Source of the DNA: Candidatus Poribacteria bacterium
GTDB lineage: Bacteria; Poribacteria; WGA-4E; WGA-3G
NCBI GenBank assembly: GCA_028820635.1
Contig: JAPPIG010000071.1
Location: 30,508 to 94,507 of the forward strand
DNA length: 64,000 nucleotides
Direction: 5' to 3'
The notes under the pieces are model-generated. The model did no database searches. It was not told the origin of the DNA and saw only the letters and a list, made by a program, of their open reading frames with translations. Below are positions 18,357 to 26,808 of the stretch, piece by piece. The position numbers and the translations under genes were made by a program. Each line of letters begins with the position of its first letter. The stretch's first letter is position 1.

Positions 18357-18941
18357 TTAGCGACCGTTAAACTTATTCATTGCTGTTAGAATACCATCTT
18401 GGACGTAAGTTTCAACTGCTTCAACTGCACGTTTAACAGTTTCTTTAATCTCAATCTCATCTTCTTCTGAAAATTTTGAGAGGACATGATCAGTTAAGTC
18501 GCCGACAGGTTCACCGATACCGATGCGTAAACGTGGGAATTCAGTTGTGCCGAGGTGATAGATAATAGATTGCATGCCTTTCTGGCCACCGTCACTTCCT
18601 TTCTGTCTTATCCGAATCGTCCCGATATCCAAGTGGATGTCGTCGTAGATGATACAGATATCCTTAAGAGGAATCTCAAACCGATTGATAAGTGCCGAGA
18701 CAGCTGAACCGCTATTGTTCATATATGTCATCGGCTTAGCAAGAATGATAGGGGAATCGTGCAATATGGTTTGCATAACGAGCGATTGACAGATAGAAGT
18801 TACGCGCTTCGAAAATATATTTTCGGTATTCTGCGCTGATTGTATTTTGTCGTAGATTGCATCAATCACTCGGAAACCGATATTGTGTTTCGTCTGCTCG
18901 TACCGTTGCCCGGGATTACCGAGTCCAACGATGAGTTTCAC
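18357..18941 (-). CDS. pth: Peptidyl-tRNA hydrolase
   Basis: 194 residues, the normal size. Motifs: GLGNPG at residues 6-11, catalytic His19 in TKHNIGFRV, the substrate Asn in KPMTYMNNSG, and the Asp of IYDDIHLDIG, followed by GSDGGQKGMQSII and RLRIGIG. It recycles tRNA from peptidyl-tRNAs that drop off ribosomes. Starts with GTG preceded by GGAGA. It lies at the end of the conserved ispE, tRNA-Gln, rplY, pth gene order, here with GerMN and amidase genes inserted. Confidence 0.97.
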   Translation of the reverse strand: MKLIVGLGNPGQRYEQTKHNIGFRVIDAIYDKIQSAQNTENIFSKRVTSICQSLVMQTILHDSPIILAKPMTYMNNSGSAVSALINRFEIPLKDICIIYDDIHLDIGTIRIRQKGSDGGQKGMQSIIYHLGTTEFPRLRIGIGEPVGDLTDHVLSKFSEEDEIEIKETVKRAVEAVETYVQDGILTAMNKFNGR

Positions 18942-18991
18942 AAGCTTCTCTCCGTTTACGTCTTAATAGTTGGGTTAAAATAGGTTTACCA

Positions 18992-19579
18992 TCAAAATCG
19001 CAGCGGTTGTGAGAGATTTAAATGTCCAGCGAGTGTTTTCTTTTCTTTACCGTCAATAAGAATCTGGACATGTATAATCTCGTTCGGAAACGCGTCAAAG
19101 ATCGTTTTAAGAATGGCGCTTACCGTTAGTAATTCAGCTGTTGTTCCACCAATATGTCCGTCTGCAAGATGGTGAGAAAAATCCAAATATGCAGTTTTTT
19201 GACTATCTATGTAAGCTTCGTTAAGTAACGTTCCTCGTGGAATTGGGTTTCTGTAATTGGGAAGTGTTTCTTGAACAAGTGCTGAAACTATCTGTTTCAA
19301 CCGTTCAGTTGGTTCTGAATAGAGCCGAAGTTCTACTTGAACAGGTGTAATTTCAAGTGATGTTGGATTTAATAGAAATATGTTTACTTGTTCTGGCGGT
19401 GGCAAGATATCTGTTGTGTTGGGGGTATCTGGTAGTTTTGGTGGAGCATCTAAAATTCTTGTTCGTTTAGAATGTGCGATTAGCACAAGCGTAATGGCAA
19501 GACCGATTATAATGACAACCAAAGTAATGCCCCATACCATAAAGAGTCTTGAGTGGAGAATTTTTCGGAGAAGATTCAC
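18992..19579 (-). CDS. GerMN domain protein, membrane anchored
   Basis: 195 residues. One N-terminal transmembrane segment (VWGITLVVIIIGLAITLVLI) anchors a periplasmic GerMN domain, recognised from TLLNEAYIDSQKTAYLDFS, then TAELLTVSAILKTIFDAF and VQILIDGKEKKTLAGHL. GerMN domains occur in spore germination protein GerM and in cell-wall proteins. The gene follows an N-acetylmuramoyl-alanine amidase gene by 80 bp in the same direction, a pairing often seen, which supports a role in cell-envelope or division-septum work. GTG start with GGAG upstream. Confidence 0.85.
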   Translation of the reverse strand: MNLLRKILHSRLFMVWGITLVVIIIGLAITLVLIAHSKRTRILDAPPKLPDTPNTTDILPPPEQVNIFLLNPTSLEITPVQVELRLYSEPTERLKQIVSALVQETLPNYRNPIPRGTLLNEAYIDSQKTAYLDFSHHLADGHIGGTTAELLTVSAILKTIFDAFPNEIIHVQILIDGKEKKTLAGHLNLSQPLRF

Positions 19580-19659
19580 GTTTTTGCTCCAATAGACACC
19601 TGTTCTTGTCTTCTTCTGCTACAAGATGAAGTATACCGGTTAAAAGCGAGTCTCAAGTC

Positions 19660-20856
19660 TTAGTTAGTGTCCGAGGGTTTCCTTTCTGAAAATCCGTTAG
19701 ATTTAGATGGTTGATTAACCGATGCGGAGTATATCTGGATGGCACGTATGATAGCAACTGCAAGTTCGGAGATGTGGTCAGGATTGGAAAGTTGTTTAGC
19801 ATCATCTATATTTGATAGGTAGCCAAGTTCTAATAGGACAGCTGGCATGCTGACATCCGACAAGGTAATTATAGGGAATTCAGTGATAACAATTGGATTT
19901 TCAGCCAAGAAGTTCAATTCTTTTTGGAGGACATTGGCAAAATTTTTGCTCTGTTTCAAATAATTGGCTTGGTTAAGAATATTTAATCGTTTTTTGCCAA
20001 ATCTTGGCATCTCACTTGTTCTAAATCGGGGTTGTCCGTTTGGGTTATTGATATAGAGACGCATTCCTTTGTGATTCGGTGAGAACGAAGCATTGCAATG
20101 CAGGCTAAGAAATAATCGTCCTTGCTCGCGGTTCGCAGTTTGGACACGTTGAATCAGCGTTTTTTCTGTATCTTGGTCGCGGGTTAGATGGATTGAAAGT
20201 TGATGTTGTTCGCTGAGTTTTTTAATTTCTTTTGCAGCAGCCAGAACGATATCTTTCTCATGAAGTCCATTCTGACTTTTACAACCGAGATCACCTTCCC
20301 CACCATGGCCGGGATCAATAATGATTGTCCATTCGCGAGTGTCATCTGATACATCAAGTGCCCATGCGGTTTTTGGCATTATCCTAATCCGCTGAAGGTT
20401 AGGATTGTAGAGTACTTCAACATCATCAAGATGTGCCAATATCTTCCGAAAAAAATGAATGGGCAACATAGGTTGCCCTTCAATCGCTAAAGGTGGTGCA
20501 GGGAGAGTAAAAGTTTGTTTTCCAGAATCAATGTTGACTGTGGTATTTCCCATTCGCAGTCGGAGTTCCTTACCTTTAGTTTTTAAGATAAGTTGTTTCC
20601 TTGGGCGGTGGTATTCGTGTGTCATCTCCGGATCGAAGGCGGTTTTGAGTGTTTCAACAGGTAGGTAAACTATTTCTTGATGAAGTTTGAATTCTACTTC
20701 TGCAAGAGTTTCGCCCTCACCATCAACAAAACGCACGGTAGGTGCTTGTGCAATACCGTGCGTTACAGAGATTAATATGAGAATGAATAGAAAGATGGAT
20801 AAAGACTTAAATGGGGGGAACCACATGTTAAAGTTATTCCGCGTCTTCGTCATCAC
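19660..20856 (-). CDS. N-acetylmuramoyl-L-alanine amidase (Amidase_3)
   Basis: 398 residues. Signal peptide at the N-terminus, then a beta-rich AMIN/copper-amine-oxidase-like N-terminal domain (about 45-165), then the zinc amidase domain: IIIDPGHGGEGD (His ligand), LHEKDIVLAAA (Glu ligand), FLSLHCNASFS (His ligand) and the catalytic Glu of VLLELGYLSN. It cuts the bond between muramic acid and L-Ala of peptidoglycan, for cell separation. The frame overlaps the end of rplY by 23 bp; a second ATG at 20826 would avoid the overlap and give 388 residues. Neither has a strong ribosome-binding site. Likely translated in one unit with rplY. Confidence 0.93.
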   Translation of the reverse strand: MMTKTRNNFNMWFPPFKSLSIFLFILILISVTHGIAQAPTVRFVDGEGETLAEVEFKLHQEIVYLPVETLKTAFDPEMTHEYHRPRKQLILKTKGKELRLRMGNTTVNIDSGKQTFTLPAPPLAIEGQPMLPIHFFRKILAHLDDVEVLYNPNLQRIRIMPKTAWALDVSDDTREWTIIIDPGHGGEGDLGCKSQNGLHEKDIVLAAAKEIKKLSEQHQLSIHLTRDQDTEKTLIQRVQTANREQGRLFLSLHCNASFSPNHKGMRLYINNPNGQPRFRTSEMPRFGKKRLNILNQANYLKQSKNFANVLQKELNFLAENPIVITEFPIITLSDVSMPAVLLELGYLSNIDDAKQLSNPDHISELAVAIIRAIQIYSASVNQPSKSNGFSERKPSDTN

Positions 20857-21562
20857 TACGACGCCTACGCGAAATTAGCTCTGGTTCGGTGCGTTCTTCA
20901 GCGTCGCCATCTTCAGCGTCGCCATCTTCAGCGGCACCTTCTTCGCCTTCTTCACCTTCCTCGCCTTCTTCACCTTCTTCAGGTTCTTCGACTTCTTCAA
21001 CGTGGACGCGCGGCTGGGTGACGGAGACTATCATTCGCTGGAGTTCGTCTAACACTTCAACTTCATCATCAAGTTCTACGTCTTGGACGTAGATAATGTC
21101 GCCTATATCTAAGTTGGTCACGTCTACAGTAATTTCATTTGGCATTAATGCGGGTAGACAATTAAGTGTTAGAGCGCGAAGTGGAAATTCAATAACACCG
21201 CCTTCCTGTGCCCCGGCAGGTGTGCCAACTAAAACTATAGGCACAGCTGATGTCACAGGTTCGTCTAAAGAGATTCGAATAAAATCTGCATGGAGCAAAA
21301 CCCGCTTTTCAACTGTGTCACGTTGAATTTCTTTGATAATGGCGGGTTCTATGTTACCTTCGGTGATTTCCATATTTATGATTACGTTTTCACCATAAGT
21401 TCTGAGGAATTGTTTGAATGCCCGTTCATTGATTTGGAGAGCAACGGAATCCTGTTTGCGTCCATATAGAACGGCAGGCACATCACCTGCGCGGCGAATT
21501 GCCCGTGCGCTTTTTTTCCCAAAACTACTTCGTTGTTGAACGTCTAATTTTGCTTGCTGCAT
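20834..21562 (-). CDS. rplY: 50S ribosomal protein L25 / general stress protein CTC
   Basis: 242 residues. The N-terminal L25 domain binding 5S rRNA is seen in RSSFGKKSARAIRRAGDVPAVLYG, and the TL5/CTC-type C-terminal beta domain in VTNLDIGDIIYVQDVELDD. The protein ends in a very acidic repeat (five GEE units, then two AEDGD units) and a short RRRR cluster, longer than in typical CTC proteins. The acidic tail is encoded by near-identical short DNA repeats (20889-21000). Lies just downstream of tRNA-Gln and ispE. Confidence 0.95.
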   Translation of the reverse strand: MQQAKLDVQQRSSFGKKSARAIRRAGDVPAVLYGRKQDSVALQINERAFKQFLRTYGENVIINMEITEGNIEPAIIKEIQRDTVEKRVLLHADFIRISLDEPVTSAVPIVLVGTPAGAQEGGVIEFPLRALTLNCLPALMPNEITVDVTNLDIGDIIYVQDVELDDEVEVLDELQRMIVSVTQPRVHVEEVEEPEEGEEGEEGEEGEEGAAEDGDAEDGDAEERTEPELISRRRRSDDEDAE

Positions 21563-21598
21563 TTTGATCTTCTAAACCTTTTTGTAAAAATGAAAGAG

Positions 21599-21670
21599 CA
21601 GGGCGGGTAGGATTCGAACCTACGCATGCAGGTTCCAAAGACCTGTGCCTTACCGCTTGGCCACCGCCCT
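21599..21670 (-). tRNA. tRNA-Gln (anticodon TTG)
   Basis: On the minus strand the 72-nt sequence folds as a cloverleaf: acceptor AGGGCGG with CCGCCCT, anticodon arm CAGGT - CTTTGGA - ACCTG giving anticodon TTG, and T arm GTAGG - TTCGAAT - CCTAC; discriminator base G. CCA is not encoded. It sits between ispE and rplY, the usual place for tRNA-Gln in this gene order. Confidence 0.97.
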
Positions 21671-21674
21671 TTAA

Positions 21675-22562
21675 TTATTGAATACGCACACCGACAGGAT
21701 TGGTTACTGTGGTTGTGCAAAAACTGACATTGTTTTTAAAGCGTGATTCGCATCGGTGTGCTGTAGCGATGTTCTCCATCAAAGCGAACATCGTCGCACC
21801 ACTCCCCGACATCAACGCGCCATAACATCCTATTTGTGTAGACAGCTGCGTTTTTAGCGTGGTTAATTCGGGATATTTGGAAAAAACCGGTACTTCAAGA
21901 AGATTATACAGGTTCTTGCCAACGCCGACTACATCACCCTTCTTAACACAAGTCTGTATAATTATACTTTCTTTTTTCTGTTTTGTCAAGGTAATGTCTA
22001 AATTTTTGAATATGTCGGCGGTTGAAATTGCGATGCCAGGGTTGATCAGGACAAGTGGGACATCAGATAACGCTGGGAGTGGGGTTAAAATATCACCTAT
22101 ACCGGTGCCGAAAGCAGCGCCGCCATGCAAGCAGAATGGTACATCCGCCCCTAATTGCGCGCCGATTTTCATTAACACATTTTCTGATAACCCTAACGCG
22201 AAGAGTTCATTTAGACCGTAAAGGACAGCCGCTGCGTTAGCACTACCGCCTGCTAATCCTGCTGCAACAGGAATCTGCTTGTGAATCTGTATCTCAAGCC
22301 CACCAAATCCGCCAACTACATCGCTGAGAGATTGCGCGGCACGGTAGGCGAGATTTCGGGAATCGGATGGCACATCGGGATGTTCACATTTTATCGTAAT
22401 TTCTGTCTTTGTTCGTTCGCGAAGAATAACCTCATCATGCAGATCGATTGAATGAAAAACCGTTTCAAGGTTATGATAACCATCCTCTCGTTTGCCGACA
22501 ACATTCAGATAGAGATTGATCTTGGCATGGGCGCGAACCCGTAATGTTTTGGGTTTGTTCAT
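21675..22562 (-). CDS. ispE: 4-diphosphocytidyl-2-C-methyl-D-erythritol kinase
   Basis: 295 residues of the GHMP kinase superfamily. N-terminal AHAKINLYLNVVGKREDGYHNL is diagnostic for IspE, the ATP loop is PVAAGLAGGSANAAAVLYGL, and the C-terminal glycine-rich LMSGSGATMFAL closes the site. It phosphorylates CDP-ME in the non-mevalonate isoprenoid pathway, so this organism makes isoprenoids by the MEP route. Its ATG overlaps the stop of the upstream lipoprotein gene by four bases (ATGA), indicating translational coupling. Confidence 0.97.
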   Translation of the reverse strand: MNKPKTLRVRAHAKINLYLNVVGKREDGYHNLETVFHSIDLHDEVILRERTKTEITIKCEHPDVPSDSRNLAYRAAQSLSDVVGGFGGLEIQIHKQIPVAAGLAGGSANAAAVLYGLNELFALGLSENVLMKIGAQLGADVPFCLHGGAAFGTGIGDILTPLPALSDVPLVLINPGIAISTADIFKNLDITLTKQKKESIIIQTCVKKGDVVGVGKNLYNLLEVPVFSKYPELTTLKTQLSTQIGCYGALMSGSGATMFALMENIATAHRCESRFKNNVSFCTTTVTNPVGVRIQ

Positions 22563-23413
22563 TCAGAAACATCTGGCTCCTCAAGTTCCGAGAACGGCAT
22601 AACTTTCATACCTTCAGTCAAATGCGGTTCAAAATCAAATCTACTATCAGGGATTTTAACATTCAGTTGAACTTGTGCCATTTTTACAACAACTCGTGTC
22701 TGTTCAAGTGGACGTTCAATTTCAACCTTGTGAGGTCTCAGGATGCCGTCGACTTCGCGATAGTCTGAAAAAACGACACTTTGTTGCAACACCTCGTCCT
22801 TGTCATTGATACGCCACTCAGTGACACGTGGTTCACCGTCTTGAACAAGAACGGTGATAGTCTCTGTGTGTCCCGCTTCAACACCGGGGCGGGAAATGAA
22901 GAATATTGGTGCAAAACCCGTGATTTTTAACTTCTCGGTGCGCCCGTCAAGGAATGGATTGGCAAAGATTGCACTTAACACATCTGAAATACGTAGATCA
23001 ATACCGAAGATTATTTTCAAGATGCCATCAGATAACTCACCTAAATATGCTTCTTGTTCATCAACGAGTACGAGCAGAAATTTGTTTTGTTTTGCAATTG
23101 CAACACCTTTTGTATCGTTGAAACCGCCTAAAGCTTGTATATGTAGGAGTTCACCGTCCTCAGATTTCTTATACCATAGTAATTCGCGTAGTTCTTCCGG
23201 AGCACGACCATTTTCCTGAATCGTCACCATCATCTTAGTAGTCTTTAGGGATTCAGTTAAATCATATCTCGCTTTGAGTGTTTCTAAGTGTGGAGAAAAT
23301 TCCGACATTTCCACAAGAGGGAGGTCAATGTTAGAGGTTTTAGGTGCACAGCCTATAATCATTATCAACACTGATAGAAACAGAGGAAAACTGGTAATCA
23401 GCCGATTTCTCAT
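22559..23413 (-). CDS. LolB/DUF4292-like outer-membrane lipoprotein
   Basis: 284 residues. A lipoprotein signal ends in MIIGCAPK (lipobox IIGC). The mature part alternates beta strands in the manner of LolA/LolB half-barrels: LLHIQALGGFN, FLLVLVDEQEAYLGEL, then DLRISDVLSAIFANPF and a closing RVVVKMAQVQLNVKIPDSRFDF. This DUF4292-type layout is common in lipoproteins of didermal bacteria lacking classical LolB, and a role in moving lipoproteins or lipids across the periplasm is the reasonable guess. Stop codon of argD directly abuts its ATG and its own stop overlaps ispE, so the three are one transcription unit. Confidence 0.75.
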   Translation of the reverse strand: MRNRLITSFPLFLSVLIMIIGCAPKTSNIDLPLVEMSEFSPHLETLKARYDLTESLKTTKMMVTIQENGRAPEELRELLWYKKSEDGELLHIQALGGFNDTKGVAIAKQNKFLLVLVDEQEAYLGELSDGILKIIFGIDLRISDVLSAIFANPFLDGRTEKLKITGFAPIFFISRPGVEAGHTETITVLVQDGEPRVTEWRINDKDEVLQQSVVFSDYREVDGILRPHKVEIERPLEQTRVVVKMAQVQLNVKIPDSRFDFEPHLTEGMKVMPFSELEEPDVSE

Positions 23414-24604
23414 TTAGAAAACCTCTGACATCGACTTTTCAACAATATTTACTGCTTCTTCAACGTGACCCGCGTTGATATTAAGCGGCGGCAAGAATCG
23501 AAGCACATAGTCGTTAGTGCAAATCGTGACTAACCCGTTTTCAATACATTTGGCTGCGAGCGGTTTGGCATCCTCTTCCATGACAAGTCCACGTAGTAAA
23601 CCTTTGCCGCGTACCTCTTTAATCGGGTACTTGCCTTTGAGTTCCATCAATCCACCTGCGAGATAGTTCCCCATTTTTACGGCATTTACAGCGAGATTTT
23701 CTTCAAAGATAGTTTCTATTGTTGCAACGGCTGCAGCAGAGGATAAGAAATTACCCCCGAATGTTGCTGCGTGGGTGCCGGGGACAAAACTTTCTGCTAC
23801 TTGTTGTTTTGCTAACATTGCTCCAATTGGGACACCGCTACCGAGTGCTTTTGCCATTGTGATTACATCTGGCACAACACCATAACTCTGGTATCCGAAG
23901 AATGTGCCTAATCTGCCCATCGCTGTTTGCACTTCGTCAAAGATTAGGAGCAGATTATGTTTGTCGCAAAGTTCTCGTAATCCTTGTAAGTACCCATCGC
24001 TTGGGATATTCACACCGCCTTCGGACTGAATTGGTTCAACTAAAATAGCACAGGTTTTTTCACTGATAGCGGCTTCTGTCGCATCCAAATCGTCAAACGG
24101 GACATATTTGAAACCCTCAAGCATCGGTTCAAATCCAACGTGATATTTCGTCTGTGCTGTAGCAGTAATCGTTGCCATTGTTCTGCCATGAAACGAATTG
24201 TCCATGGTTATGATTTCATAAGCGTCTGTTCTACCACTGTCTTTGGTATATTTCCGTGCTAATTTAATCGCTGCTTCGTTTGCCTCCGCACCACTATTAC
24301 AGAAGAAACACTGGTCCATATCCGAATTTTCAATCAGAAGTTTCGCTAATTCTGCTTGTGGTTTTATGTAATATAGATTAGAGGTATGTAGCACTTCTCC
24401 TGCTTGTTCTTGGATTGCAGAGACTACCTTCGGGTGGGCATGTCCTAATCCGTTGACAGCTAAACCTCCTAAAAAATCGAGATATTTTTTGCCGTCTGCG
24501 TCCCATAGGTAGGGTCCTTCGCCCTTGACGAATGCAAGACTTCTGTCTCCGTAAGTGTTAATAATATATTTTGTTGCTATTGCTTTAATTTCTGCTATTG
24601 TCAT
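23414..24604 (-). CDS. argD: Acetylornithine aminotransferase family (class III PLP transaminase)
   Basis: 396 residues. Class III transaminase motifs: YLDFLGGLAVNGLGHAHP near residue 41, FCNSGAEANEAAIKLAR (about 100), the Asp of LLIFDEVQTAMGRLG, and the PLP lysine in ITMAKALGSGVPIGAM (about residue 250). The set of motifs fits ArgD/acetylornithine aminotransferase (arginine synthesis), though LysJ or related omega-aminotransferases are hard to exclude. GGAG precedes the ATG. First gene of the argD, lipoprotein, ispE run. Confidence 0.9.
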   Translation of the reverse strand: MTIAEIKAIATKYIINTYGDRSLAFVKGEGPYLWDADGKKYLDFLGGLAVNGLGHAHPKVVSAIQEQAGEVLHTSNLYYIKPQAELAKLLIENSDMDQCFFCNSGAEANEAAIKLARKYTKDSGRTDAYEIITMDNSFHGRTMATITATAQTKYHVGFEPMLEGFKYVPFDDLDATEAAISEKTCAILVEPIQSEGGVNIPSDGYLQGLRELCDKHNLLLIFDEVQTAMGRLGTFFGYQSYGVVPDVITMAKALGSGVPIGAMLAKQQVAESFVPGTHAATFGGNFLSSAAAVATIETIFEENLAVNAVKMGNYLAGGLMELKGKYPIKEVRGKGLLRGLVMEEDAKPLAAKCIENGLVTICTNDYVLRFLPPLNINAGHVEEAVNIVEKSMSEVF

Positions 24605-24687
24605 AAATTATTCTCCTTGTTTTCTTTTGGTAGGTACGGTTTGAAAGCGCGCATTTAGCGGATATTCAAAATCAAACTTCAAATTTA

Positions 24688-25821
24688 TTACCAATTTGTA
24701 TAGGAACCATCTTCGCGTTGATAACCGTGGGGTGGTCCGTATTCTTGCGTTGAGACGTTAGTGAATGCTTCCTCGTTGAATTCAATCCCGAGCCCTGGGG
24801 ATTCAGGAGGCAAGAGATAACCCGATTCAAATGGTACTTGCACCGGAAATTCATCGGTTAGTGAAGACATTGGAGCACGTGGAAGTTCCTGCACACCAAC
24901 AAGCGATGATGCTAAACAGAGATGTAAACATGCTGCGGTGGAAACAGGACCAAGCGGGTTGTGCGGTGCAAGATGGATGTAATGTGTTTCGCACCAGCCA
25001 GCAATTTTTCGTGCTTCTGTTAATCCCCCAGCAATGCACAGGTCAACGCGGCAGTAATCTATCAGGTCTTCTTCAATGACTTCTCTGAAGGTCCATTTGC
25101 TATGAAATTGTTCACCGACAGCGATTGGGACGGAGGTTTGTTGGCGTAATCGCCTGAGACTCGCTGGGTTTTCGCTTCGCAGTGGGTCTTCAATGAAGAA
25201 TGGATTGTAAGGTTCGACCTTTTTACAGAATTCGAGACTATCCGCAGGGTCAAGACGGGTATGCACATCAAAAAGTATATTAAGGTCATCACCCAATGCT
25301 TCGCGGACTGCTCGCACCTCTTCTATTCCGAACTGCACAGCACGTCTTGGTTCAAACGCACCTGTACCAGTCCTATCAGCCAAACTCAATCGCACAAATT
25401 TCCATCCCGCTTCGTATGTTTGTCGACAACTTTCAACGAGTGCGTCAAGAGTGCCACCACCGTTATGTGGATAGCAGACAACCTTGTCTCTCGTGCGTCC
25501 TCCCAGAAGTTCATAAACAGGAACGTTCAACGCTTTTCCTTTGATGTCCCACAAGGCAATGTCTACAGCACTGACAGCAGCGGATTGAACGACTCCGCCT
25601 GGGAAAAATCCACCGCGAAACATGACTTGCCACAGATGTTCAATCTGAAACGGATTAGCACCGATGAGAAAAGGTTCAAATGAACGAACAACTTCTGCTA
25701 AGGCAAGGGAGCGGCGTCTTATACCGCCTTCGCCGACACCGTATATACCAGCATCGGTTTCTACTTTGACAAAGAAGTGTCCTGATGATGAAACGAACGA
25801 TTTGACATTGGTAATTTTCAT
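24688..25821 (-). CDS. Enolase superfamily dehydratase (galactonate/mannonate dehydratase-like)
   Basis: 377 residues from ATG 25821, supported by GAGG seven bases upstream; the longer frame to 25872 has no such site. N-terminal capping domain MKITNVKSFV...VKVETDAGIYGVGEGG, then the barrel with metal ligands Asp in ILFDVHTRLDP, Glu in FFIEDPLRSEN and Glu in IAVGEQFHSKW, and the C-terminal base His in HLAPHNPLGPVS. The DVHxRL and PHNPLGP motifs point to the RspA/galactonate dehydratase branch, which dehydrates C6 sugar acids to 2-keto-3-deoxy acids. It follows a PhyH and a Gfo/Idh gene on the same strand with small gaps, suggesting a sugar-acid catabolic unit. Confidence 0.9.
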   Translation of the reverse strand: MKITNVKSFVSSSGHFFVKVETDAGIYGVGEGGIRRRSLALAEVVRSFEPFLIGANPFQIEHLWQVMFRGGFFPGGVVQSAAVSAVDIALWDIKGKALNVPVYELLGGRTRDKVVCYPHNGGGTLDALVESCRQTYEAGWKFVRLSLADRTGTGAFEPRRAVQFGIEEVRAVREALGDDLNILFDVHTRLDPADSLEFCKKVEPYNPFFIEDPLRSENPASLRRLRQQTSVPIAVGEQFHSKWTFREVIEEDLIDYCRVDLCIAGGLTEARKIAGWCETHYIHLAPHNPLGPVSTAACLHLCLASSLVGVQELPRAPMSSLTDEFPVQVPFESGYLLPPESPGLGIEFNEEAFTNVSTQEYGPPHGYQREDGSYTNW

Positions 25822-25878
25822 AAAAAACCTCAGTAGGTAGAGCGGACAAGCGATTGTAAGGAATGAAATCAAGTGTGA

Positions 25879-26685
25879 TTACACCGCATCTAAAGTTGGC
25901 GTATTGTCTTGACAATAAACTGGTCGGAAGAGTGTCTTGCGTTTGAACGGCATCTCTTCAAGGTGTTTCGGGTGCGGTTCCCATCTGTGCCATTTGTTGC
26001 CGACGGTATTGTAGCAACTGAAAATAGCGACACGGTCATGTATATCATCTGTCCATTTCGCTCCGGTATGTGTAATTGCCTCTGTGAAAACCAGCATTGA
26101 ACCAGCGGGACAACTATAATCCTCCCACAGTGGCGAATTTCGGTCTGCAGTTGATTGTGGGGCAGGAAATGCGCCTTTGTGGCTACCTGTTAGGAACATT
26201 GTTCCGCCGCCGCGTTCTTTGACGGGGTTGAGTTCCCACACAACGCGTGTCAAACCGCTGTGTGCTTTATCGTGGTGCAAGTGATATGTGTGTGAATTGC
26301 CGGGGAAGTTGAGCATGCCACGTCCGCCGTGTGGTCGGAAGTTATCGTGTCCGTTTCCGCGAATTGTAAGGAATGAATTTTCTAATCGGAACCCGTAGCA
26401 GTTCTCGTTTGCATACCCGGATGTTAAAAATTCGTTCATGTAGCCGAACACAACTGGATGGTCGGTTAACGCCTCTAAGGGACCACCGATTGATGAACGA
26501 TGATGTTCTGGAATTGACTCTTTATCCTGTTGCAGTTGGTAACAGAACTCGCGCATCTCTTTGACTTCTGTTTCACTTAACACACCGGGAAACAGTAGCC
26601 ATCCACGTGTATCAAAGAGAAAACGTTGTTCCTCTGTAAGTGGTATTGGCGGTAAATTGTCAGCATTCATTGTAGGATTTGGCAT
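25879..26685 (-). CDS. Phytanoyl-CoA dioxygenase (PhyH) family protein
   Basis: 268 residues, Fe(II)/2-oxoglutarate oxygenase fold. The iron triad reads His-x-Asp in HLHHDKAHSG and a distal His in FTEAITHTGAKW, with a following Arg in DRVAIFSCYN that would hold 2-oxoglutarate. These enzymes hydroxylate small molecules rather than true phytanoyl-CoA in many bacteria, and the family is strongly expanded in Poribacteria. Starts 57 bp before the dehydratase gene on the same strand. A second Met at residue 6 is a possible alternative start. Substrate unknown. Confidence 0.9.
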   Translation of the reverse strand: MPNPTMNADNLPPIPLTEEQRFLFDTRGWLLFPGVLSETEVKEMREFCYQLQQDKESIPEHHRSSIGGPLEALTDHPVVFGYMNEFLTSGYANENCYGFRLENSFLTIRGNGHDNFRPHGGRGMLNFPGNSHTYHLHHDKAHSGLTRVVWELNPVKERGGGTMFLTGSHKGAFPAPQSTADRNSPLWEDYSCPAGSMLVFTEAITHTGAKWTDDIHDRVAIFSCYNTVGNKWHRWEPHPKHLEEMPFKRKTLFRPVYCQDNTPTLDAV

Positions 26686-26748
26686 AAGATTTTCTCACTA
26701 TAACATTACACCTCATAAGGTGAATTTCTTTTATTTTTCGTATCAATC

Positions 26749-26769
26749 GGCGCGTTTACAAAACGCGCC
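26749..26769. repeat. Perfect 9-bp-stem hairpin
   Basis: GGCGCGTTT, loop aca, AAACGCGCC. Flanks aatcgg and ctaccag match the ttacaaa hairpin family found at 10160, 14905, 28535, 36581 and in the MITEs, but the stem sequence differs. Lies between the PhyH and Gfo/Idh genes and may end the transcript of the latter. Confidence 0.7.
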
Positions 26770-26808
26770 TACCAGCAGATTTCAATTTATCTCATCCCTT
26801 TTGTTTTC

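Noticed and set aside
20889..21326. Plus-strand Ser/Pro-rich frames opposite rplY
   Set aside because: They are antisense to the acidic repeat of L25 and have no start signals.
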